Position numbers and translations under genes: made by a program
DNA from: Spartobacteria bacterium
GTDB taxonomy: Bacteria; Verrucomicrobiota; Verrucomicrobiia; Chthoniobacterales; Chthoniobacteraceae
Direction: 5' to 3'
DNA: 5,506 nt
Assembly: GCA_025350985.1 (NCBI GenBank)
Contig: JANXWU010000070.1
Coordinates: 1-5,506, forward strand
Notes under the pieces: model-generated
The model's database searches: none
The model's input: the letters and a program-made list of their open reading frames with translations, nothing else
What the model was told of the DNA's origin: nothing
Part shown: in pieces, positions 1 to 4,296 of the stretch
How positions within the stretch are numbered: position 1 is the stretch's first letter
Layout: every line of letters begins with the position of its first letter

Positions 1-435
1 CGTGGCGTTGCCGAGTTCACGCAGACGCGTCGCGATTTTCCCGGTGATGAACTGGCCGTTGGTGAAGAGTTGAAAATAGCAATCGGGGTGCGCCGCGAGG
101 ACATCGAGCAGGTCGGGATGCAGGAACGGCTCGCCGCCAAGGAGGCCGAAGAACGAGTTGCCGTGCGCCTTCGCGTCGGTGATGAGCCGGTTGAGTTCGG
201 CGGCGGAAATCATCTCGCGCGGCGCCTCGACATCGACCCAGCAGCCCTGGCAGCGGAGGTTGCAGGAGTTAAGAATCGAGATGTAAATGAACGGCGGAAA
301 AGATTCGCCGCGCTTGAGGCCGCGCTTAAATCGCTCGACGGAGAGCATTCCTTTTACGCCGAAATTCCACGCGAATTTCCAGAGGCAGCGCAGGTCGGCG
401 GTGCGGAGGATTCGTGCGGCGAGTTGGGGAAGCAT
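1..435 (-). CDS. Radical SAM domain protein, N-terminal 145 residues (C-terminus beyond window)
   Basis: The minus strand is open from an ATG at 435-433 to the left edge, giving 145 codons. The radical SAM cluster motif CxxxCxxC is at C58, C62 and C65, within SCNLRCQGCW; in this superfamily these cysteines bind the [4Fe-4S] cluster that reductively cleaves S-adenosylmethionine. Further motifs of the radical SAM barrel follow: GGEPFLHPD at 100-108 (the GGEP motif that contacts the SAM amino group) and QLFTNGQ at 122-128. Residues 1-50 are a basic leader before the first barrel strand (FIYISILNSC). No in-frame ATG lies upstream before the stop at 573-571, so this start is the best choice, although no clear Shine-Dalgarno sequence precedes it. 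The gene is divergent from bioA. The radical SAM fold is secure. The reaction and substrate cannot be told, because the C-terminal part, where a SPASM or other auxiliary domain would sit, is missing. Confidence 0.9.
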   Translation of the reverse strand, partial: MLPQLAARILRTADLRCLWKFAWNFGVKGMLSVERFKRGLKRGESFPPFIYISILNSCNLRCQGCWVDVEAPREMISAAELNRLITDAKAHGNSFFGLLGGEPFLHPDLLDVLAAHPDCYFQLFTNGQFITGKIATRLRELGNAT

Positions 436-515
436 CGGCGTGGGGACTCGTAACGCGCGCCGGGGGAATGCGCAACCGGCGCAGGGAAAAGCGCGTGTCG
501 TTCCGACCGAAACAT

Positions 516-538
516 CGCGGGATGGGAGGAATCCCGTG
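516..538. repeat. Small inverted repeat in the divergent spacer
   Basis: CGGGAT at 518-523 pairs with ATCCCG at 531-536 across a 7-nt loop. A G-T pair (517/537) and a C-G pair (516/538) extend the stem. No T-run follows on either strand, so it does not look like an intrinsic terminator. It sits between the starts of the radical SAM gene and bioA and could be a regulatory stem or chance. Confidence 0.35.
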
Positions 539-568
539 CATGTCCGGCGTTGCGTTCTTTGGGGATTA

Positions 569-629
569 GTCATGAGATTCTTCGACTTCATTCCGTTCGC
601 TTTGCTCCCTCCATTCCGCTCAGAATGAC
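569..629. repeat. Imperfect palindromic intergenic repeat element (REP/MITE-like)
   Basis: The ends are complementary: GTCAT (569-573) against ATGAC (625-629), and alternatively ATTCT (577-581) against AGAAT (622-626), with the outer GTC/GAC also paired. Inside, the 7-mer CATTCCG occurs twice in direct orientation (589-595 and 612-618). Read on the minus strand, the unit begins GTCATTCTGAGCG and ends CGAAGAATCTCATGAC. From memory, sequences of this form are dispersed intergenic repeats in many environmental bacterial genomes. It lies entirely in the non-coding spacer, ending 36 bp before the bioA start codon. Only one copy is present in this window, so its repeat status rests on recollection rather than on what is seen here. 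Confidence 0.55.
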
Positions 630-665
630 GCGCGTCGTTTCAATGGGACAACCAACCTGCAAAAC

Positions 666-2057
666 ATGAATCAAGCCTCGTCCAACGCCGAACTCGACCG
701 CGACTTTTTGTGGCATCCGTTCACGCAAATGCGGGATTGGAATGCGGCGGGGCAGGAGCCGGTCGTGATCGTGGAGGGCGAGGGCGCGCTGCTTTGGGAT
801 GAAAATGGACGCGAGTTTCTCGACGGCAATTCTTCCATCTGGACCAACCTGCACGGGCACCGGCGACCGGAGATCGACCGGGCGATCATCGGGCAACTCG
901 GACGCATCGCGCACAGTTCGTTTCTCGGATTAACCAACGACCTTGCGCCGCGACTGGCGCGGGAGTTGATCGAGTGGCTGCGGCTCGAAGGCGGGTTTCG
1001 GGTGTTCCTTTCCGACGACGGCTCGACGGCGGTGGAGGCGGGATTGAAGATGATTTTTCAAGCGCGCGCGCAACGCGGCGAAACCCATCGCACGCAGTTT
1101 ATTTCACTGGCGCAAGGTTATCACGGCGACACGGTCGGCGCGATGAGCGCGGGGCACAGCGAGGTGTTCCATCGCACGTATCGTCCGCTGCTTTTTGAGA
1201 CGACGGAAGTGATGAGCCCGGCGTGTTATCGCTGTCCGTTCAATCGCGGAACGCCCGAGCGTGGCGTGGATGCGCGGGCGTCGCGGAAGTGCCATTGGGA
1301 GTGCATCGGCCAACTGGAAAGCGCGCTGGACGCGCTGGGCGAAACGGCGTCGGCATTGGTGATGGAGCCGCGCGTGCAGGGCGCGGGCGGGATGGCGATG
1401 CATCCCGAGGGTTATCTGGCGCGCGCCGCGGAATTGTGCTGTGAACGCGGCGTGTGGTTGATGCTCGACGAAGTTCTCACCGGCTTCGGCAGGACGGGCG
1501 AGATGTTTGCGTTTCAAAAGGAAAACGTCGTGCCCGATGTCGTGGCGCTCGCGAAGGGCATGAGCGGCGGCTATCTGCCCATCGCCGCGACGGTGGCCGC
1601 GCCAGAAATCTTCGACGCGTTTCTCGGCGACTTTTCCGAACGCAAAACTTTTTTCCACGGCCACAGCTACTCGGGAAATCAACTCGGCTGCGCGGCTTCC
1701 CTGGCGAGCTTGGAGATTTTCAAGTCGGAGCACACGCCGGCACATCTGCAGTCCAGTGCTAAAACCTTAGCCGAGCTGAGCGCCCGTTTTTGGGATCATC
1801 CGAACGTCGGCGATGTCCGGCACGAGGGGATGATCTGCGCCGTCGAAATCGTGCGCGATTTCGCCACGCGCGAAGCTTTTCCGTTCACGGATCGGATCGG
1901 CGCGCGCATCTGCGAGGCGGCAAAAAAAAGCGGGCTGCTCACGCGCCCGATTGGCGACGTGCTCGTGCTGATGCCTCCGTATTGTTCGACCGAACCGCAA
2001 CTCCGAAAGATGGTGGAGGCGTTGTGCGGGGCGATCGGGGAGGTGCTGCCAGTTTGA
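666..2057 (+). CDS. bioA: Adenosylmethionine-8-amino-7-oxononanoate aminotransferase (BioA)
   Basis: This 463-residue protein has the normal length and motif order of BioA, the PLP enzyme that converts 7-keto-8-aminopelargonate to 7,8-diaminopelargonate in biotin synthesis, in the classical enzyme with SAM as amino donor. It is a class III, fold-type I aminotransferase. The substrate-site motif WHPFTQM is at 16-22. GNSSIWTNLHGH at 54-65 is the counterpart of the substrate-contacting SSWW region of E. coli BioA. GYHGDT is at 151-156. The PLP-binding aspartate is D268 in MLDEVLTGFGRTG, and the Schiff-base lysine is K297 in ALAKGMSGG. HGHSYSGN at 331-338 and the C-terminal RPIGDVLVLMPPY at 427-439 are also typical. 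Four cysteines, C187, C190, C209 and C213, form a CxxC...CxxxC pattern. The donor could be lysine, as in BioK variants, rather than SAM; sequence alone does not settle this. The ATG start gives the expected N-terminus, but no Shine-Dalgarno sequence is evident. No other bio gene and no BirA-type operator is seen nearby. Confidence 0.95.
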   Translation: MNQASSNAELDRDFLWHPFTQMRDWNAAGQEPVVIVEGEGALLWDENGREFLDGNSSIWTNLHGHRRPEIDRAIIGQLGRIAHSSFLGLTNDLAPRLARELIEWLRLEGGFRVFLSDDGSTAVEAGLKMIFQARAQRGETHRTQFISLAQGYHGDTVGAMSAGHSEVFHRTYRPLLFETTEVMSPACYRCPFNRGTPERGVDARASRKCHWECIGQLESALDALGETASALVMEPRVQGAGGMAMHPEGYLARAAELCCERGVWLMLDEVLTGFGRTGEMFAFQKENVVPDVVALAKGMSGGYLPIAATVAAPEIFDAFLGDFSERKTFFHGHSYSGNQLGCAASLASLEIFKSEHTPAHLQSSAKTLAELSARFWDHPNVGDVRHEGMICAVEIVRDFATREAFPFTDRIGARICEAAKKSGLLTRPIGDVLVLMPPYCSTEPQLRKMVEALCGAIGEVLPV

Positions 2058-2072
2058 TCGGTGTGGCGGCGG

Positions 2073-2936
2073 TCAGCGATCGGCGCGCATTGGTCGCCGG
2101 AAAGTGGCGACCATCAATACACCGCGCGCCAGCACCGCCCCGAGCACGACCGTTCCACCGAGGATCGAGTGGAAGCCCGGACGCTCGCCCACGAGCAGCA
2201 TCACCCACAGCGGGTTGAGGACGGGCTCGAGGAAGGGAATCAGGATCGCCTCCATCGCGGTGACGCGCTTGATCGCGATGGAGTAAAGGACGTACGAAAG
2301 TCCAAGCTGCACGGTGCCGAGCAGCGACACCGCGATCAAACTGCGCGCGTTCGGCATCGGGCCGATGAGGAACGGCAGGCCGACGAGCGCGGTGAGCAGG
2401 TTTCCCAGCAAAATCGAGGTGAGCGGCGAGCCGTCTTTTTGTTTTCGCAAAAGCAGAGTCACGCCCGCGAACGCGACGCCACTGGCGAGGCCGCACAGGT
2501 TGCCGGCCAATCCGGTGGCGTTGAGTTGATCCAGGAAAAAAAAGCCGATGCCGCCCAATGCGACCGCGATGACGAGCCAGTCGATCCGCAGCGCCCGCTC
2601 GCGCAGGAGCCAGTGGCTGCAAGCGGCGACGTAGATGGGAGCTGTGTATTGGAGAAAGATGGCATTGGCGGCCGTCGTCAGCCGCGTCGCGACGACGAAC
2701 AAAATGACCGTGGCGGCGTAAGCCAGCGCACCGGCGATTTCCAATCGCGACGGAAGCTTGCGCGGGCGGCCGAGGCACGCGAGGACGACGAGCAAGGCGA
2801 TCGCACTGCGCCCGCCGGCGATCGCCATCGGGTTCCAGTCCACCGATTTGATCAAGACGCCGCCCAAGCTCCAAAGCAGTGCCGTCAACAAAAGGAGGCC
2901 GGCGGCGGCGAGCCGATCTTTGGTCATCGCGCGCAT
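2073..2936 (-). CDS. EamA/DMT-superfamily inner-membrane transporter
   Basis: The 287-residue protein is very hydrophobic, with about ten predicted membrane helices (roughly 9-29, 36-54, 66-84, 90-110, 118-136, 143-163, 172-192, 199-219, 227-249 and 257-277). These form two tandem five-helix EamA repeats, residues ~9-136 and ~144-277. Family-typical stretches are LLWSLGGVLIK (20-30), NAIFLQYTAPIYVA (91-104) at the end of the first repeat, and the matching EPVLNPLW (237-244) in the second. EamA proteins move small metabolites such as amino acids, amines or nucleotide-derived compounds across the cytoplasmic membrane; the substrate cannot be assigned here. I chose ATG 2936-2934 because GGAAAGG lies 6 nt upstream of it. 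A TTG at 2963 would add nine residues and an ATG at 2927 would remove three. The gene is convergent with bioA (15 bp between stops) and divergent from the TPR gene. Export or import of a biotin-pathway compound or SAM is conceivable from position only. Confidence 0.92.
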   Translation of the reverse strand: MRAMTKDRLAAAGLLLLTALLWSLGGVLIKSVDWNPMAIAGGRSAIALLVVLACLGRPRKLPSRLEIAGALAYAATVILFVVATRLTTAANAIFLQYTAPIYVAACSHWLLRERALRIDWLVIAVALGGIGFFFLDQLNATGLAGNLCGLASGVAFAGVTLLLRKQKDGSPLTSILLGNLLTALVGLPFLIGPMPNARSLIAVSLLGTVQLGLSYVLYSIAIKRVTAMEAILIPFLEPVLNPLWVMLLVGERPGFHSILGGTVVLGAVLARGVLMVATFRRPMRADR

Positions 2937-2941
2937 GATGG

Positions 2942-2948
2942 GCCTTTC
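2942..2948 (-). promoter_or_regulatory. Shine-Dalgarno site deciding the EamA transporter start
   Basis: On the minus strand GGAAAGG lies 6 nt upstream of the ATG at 2936-2934. It supports this ATG over the in-frame TTG further upstream and the ATG three codons downstream. It contrasts with the SD-less starts of the TPR gene and rpsN. Confidence 0.6.
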
Positions 2949-3055
2949 CGCAGGTGGGGGCAACTGTGCGAGCGCTGTTCAAAACATCCCGCTAATACTC
3001 AGCACTTGACGCGCAGTGCCCTCCCCCAGCCCGCCAAGTTCATCGCAGTCCAACA

Positions 3056-3084
3056 TCGACACGAGGGCGGCGAGCCGATATACT
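3056..3084 (+). promoter_or_regulatory. Sigma70-like promoter of the TPR gene
   Basis: A -35 box TCGACA (3056-3061, 5/6 match to TTGACA) and a -10 box TATACT (3079-3084, 5/6 match to TATAAT) are separated by an ideal 17-bp spacer. The expected transcription start is near 3091, only about 7 nt before the ATG at 3098. The mRNA would therefore be almost leaderless, and no Shine-Dalgarno sequence is present. The match is good, but this is a consensus prediction only. Confidence 0.6.
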
Positions 3085-3097
3085 GTCCGCACTTTTT

Positions 3098-3868
3098 ATG
3101 AGAGCGCTCCTCCTGTTTTCTCTCCTCTCCCTCACCGCCGCGGCTGGCCACGCGGGGGATCGCGAGTGGGATGCCAAATCCGGTTCCCGCTTTGCCGACC
3201 CGGCCCGGCGACAATCGATGGTTTATGTGCCGACGCAGTTTTTTCGCACTCCCGAATTCACGATTTACTATGGCTACAAAGCGATGCAATTCGCGCGGGA
3301 ACGCACTCCAAGCCGGGACGCTCTCATGCAGGCACCGGAGTCCACTCACATCCTGGCTGAAGCGGCCATTCCGGAAAGAGTCGTGAGTTCATGGCGGCGG
3401 ACAAGGTCCAACACGGTGGTCGAAACCACGACGAAGCAAGCCGCGCCGAGCCGGGGCGAAGTCGCGGAAACATCAATTGCTCCGGTGACCGGGCCCGCCC
3501 CCGAAATCGTCGCGGACGGCACGGCAAGCGAGGAGGAACGCGTCTCGCGAGCTGGCCGCATGGAGCCGCTGGAAAAGCTGGATGACCAGATTAGAAATGA
3601 ACCCGAAAACTCCGGGGCGTATTATTTTCGCGGCAGCCTGCTCCACGAGAAATGGGAGTATCAGCGCGCGATTGAGGATTACAGTCAGGCTATCCGCCTT
3701 GATCCGAAAAACGCCGCCGCCTACTACAAACGGGCGCTCTGTTACACGGCCTTGAATCGCAGTGACCTCGCCCTTGAAGATCTCGCCCAGGCAAATATCC
3801 TCGCGCCAAGAAACAATCGGCCGTGGAGCGGGCAATCCGGCGAATGGTCGCGGCAGCACGGCTACTGA
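3098..3868 (+). CDS. Exported TPR-repeat protein, function unknown
   Basis: The 256-residue protein begins with a classical Sec signal peptide: MRA, then the hydrophobic LLLFSLLSLTAAA, with probable cleavage after GHA (residue 19). The mature protein should therefore lie outside the cytoplasmic membrane, probably in the periplasm. Residues 20-100 are a short region I do not recognise, with an aromatic patch (VYVPTQFFRTPEFTIYYGY, 42-60). Residues ~101-155 are a Thr/Ala/Pro/Glu-rich, probably disordered linker. The C-terminal part carries a helix resembling the second half of a TPR (157-170, ending in EPEN) and two full TPRs (~172-205 and ~206-239), with motifs such as A-x-x-YSQAIRLDPKN. TPRs mediate protein-protein contact, so this is likely a scaffold or adaptor; the partner is unknown. 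The polar tail (239-256) ends inside a strong hairpin. It is transcribed divergently from the EamA gene and probably from its own promoter. A lipoprotein is unlikely, since no lipobox cysteine is present. Confidence 0.85.
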   Translation: MRALLLFSLLSLTAAAGHAGDREWDAKSGSRFADPARRQSMVYVPTQFFRTPEFTIYYGYKAMQFARERTPSRDALMQAPESTHILAEAAIPERVVSSWRRTRSNTVVETTTKQAAPSRGEVAETSIAPVTGPAPEIVADGTASEEERVSRAGRMEPLEKLDDQIRNEPENSGAYYFRGSLLHEKWEYQRAIEDYSQAIRLDPKNAAAYYKRALCYTALNRSDLALEDLAQANILAPRNNRPWSGQSGEWSRQHGY

Positions 3869-3882
3869 AGCCAATGCTGCCG
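3851..3882 (+). terminator. Strong stem-loop enclosing the TPR gene's stop codon
   Basis: CGGCAGCA (3851-3858) pairs perfectly with TGCTGCCG (3875-3882). Inside, after a small internal bulge (C against AA), GGCT (3860-3863) pairs with AGCC (3869-3872) around the 5-nt loop ACTGA, which contains the TGA stop (3866-3868). No U-run follows, so this is not a standard intrinsic terminator. It may instead protect the mRNA 3' end, assist a factor-dependent terminator, or separate TPR expression from rpsN. The structure is visible in the sequence; its role is inferred. Confidence 0.45.
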
Positions 3883-3922
3883 GGTGCATCTGCCGCCGTT
3901 CCGTCCATCGCCTAAAAAGTGG

Positions 3923-3950
3923 TTGCAAACCCTTGGCGCTTTTCTATTGT
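3923..3950 (+). promoter_or_regulatory. Probable promoter of rpsN
   Basis: A -35-like TTGCAA (3923-3928, 4/6 match) and a -10-like TATTGT (3945-3950, 4/6 match) are separated by 16 bp. The -10 box ends 13 nt before the rpsN ATG, the same distance as at the TPR gene. The 13-nt linkers of the two genes match at 9 of 13 positions, both sharing CCGC followed by CTT and ending in TT. The expected mRNA leader is about 7 nt, with no Shine-Dalgarno sequence. Each box alone is weak; the shared geometry raises confidence. Confidence 0.5.
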
Positions 3951-3963
3951 CCCCGCTCTTCTT

Positions 3964-4233
3964 ATGGCAAAAACAGCTTGGATCGAACGTGAAAAACGCA
4001 AACGGGCAACCGTGGAGAAGTACGCCGCAAAGCGTGCTGAGTTGAAGGCGAAGGGCGACTACGTCGGGCTTTCCCAGCTTCCGCGCAACGCCAGCCCGTC
4101 GCGTTTGACCAATCGCTGCCAAGCTAGTGGCCGCCGCCGTGGCTTCATCGGCCGTTTCAAACTTTCCCGCATGGCCTTCCGCGAACTGGCTTCCTTCGGC
4201 TACATCCCAGGCGTCACGAAGTCGAGTTGGTGA
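3964..4233 (+). CDS. rpsN: 30S ribosomal protein S14 (bS14/uS14), short zinc-free form
   Basis: The 89-residue, strongly basic protein matches ribosomal protein S14, which assembles late into the head of the 30S subunit. It starts MAKTAWIEREKRKR, continues with EKYAAKRAELKAKGDY (18-33) and LPRNASPSRLTNRC (39-52), and ends IPGVTKSSW, equivalent to the IPG...SW ending of E. coli S14. The family signature C-x12-F-x-L-S-R is met at C52, F65, L67, S68 and R69. No second CxxC pair exists, so this is the C- (zinc-independent) type. At 89 residues it lacks the roughly 12-residue middle insert of the 101-residue E. coli protein; the same length is known from Bacteroidetes. An in-frame extension upstream to 3919 exists but has no S14 similarity, so ATG 3964 is the start. 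The gene sits outside the spc operon (no rplE or rpsH beside it), as I recall also for Chlamydia. It probably leads a small operon with the CNNM gene. Confidence 0.96.
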   Translation: MAKTAWIEREKRKRATVEKYAAKRAELKAKGDYVGLSQLPRNASPSRLTNRCQASGRRRGFIGRFKLSRMAFRELASFGYIPGVTKSSW

Positions 4234-4260
4234 CGGCTTGACCGTGCCTTCATCGCCGGG

Positions 4261-4281
4261 TTCGCGGAGGTTCGCCGCGAA
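4261..4281 (+). promoter_or_regulatory. Stem-loop just before the CNNM gene's ribosome binding site
   Basis: TTCGCGG (4261-4267) and CCGCGAA (4275-4281) form a perfect 7-bp stem with a 7-nt loop, between rpsN and the CNNM gene. The purine-rich stretch AAAGGGG (4280-4286) overlaps the stem's 3' end and acts as a plausible Shine-Dalgarno sequence 10 nt before the ATG at 4297. The stem could reduce read-through from rpsN or limit ribosome access. No T-run follows, so a true terminator is unlikely. Confidence 0.4.
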
Positions 4282-4296
4282 AGGGGTTTCCTGCCC

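Noticed and set aside
70..453. 127-codon plus-strand frame at the left edge
   Set aside because: The opposite strand encodes a radical SAM protein with intact CxxxCxxC and GGEP motifs; this frame is its antisense shadow.
436..665. BirA-type operator or biotin-related regulator site upstream of bioA
   Set aside because: I looked for the paired TTGTAAACC/GGTTTACAA type of palindrome and found none. The palindrome present belongs to the intergenic repeat.
1104..1745. 213-codon minus-strand frame inside bioA
   Set aside because: Arg/Ala/His-rich composition without motifs, fully antisense to bioA's catalytic core.
1939..2982. 347-codon minus-strand frame overlapping the EamA gene and the bioA 3' end
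   Set aside because: Arg/Ala/Pro-rich low-complexity translation in a different frame from the ten-helix EamA protein; not a plausible protein.
3006..3011. TTGACG as a -35 box for the TPR gene
   Set aside because: No -10-like hexamer lies 16-18 bp downstream, whereas TCGACA/TATACT closer to the gene has ideal spacing.
2937..3055. Promoter for the EamA gene on the minus strand
   Set aside because: A TATTAG-like hexamer is present, but no -35 box at proper spacing; too weak to report.
2061..3101. 346-codon plus-strand open frame opposite the EamA gene
   Set aside because: Its translation is rich in R, E, D, H and Q with no recognisable domain, and it is exactly antisense to a clear membrane transporter. 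It is a frame shadow of GC-rich coding DNA.
3919..3963. Upstream extension of the S14 reading frame
   Set aside because: The added residues are hydrophobic and do not match S14, and the predicted promoter lies within them. The ATG at 3964 gives the standard MAK start.
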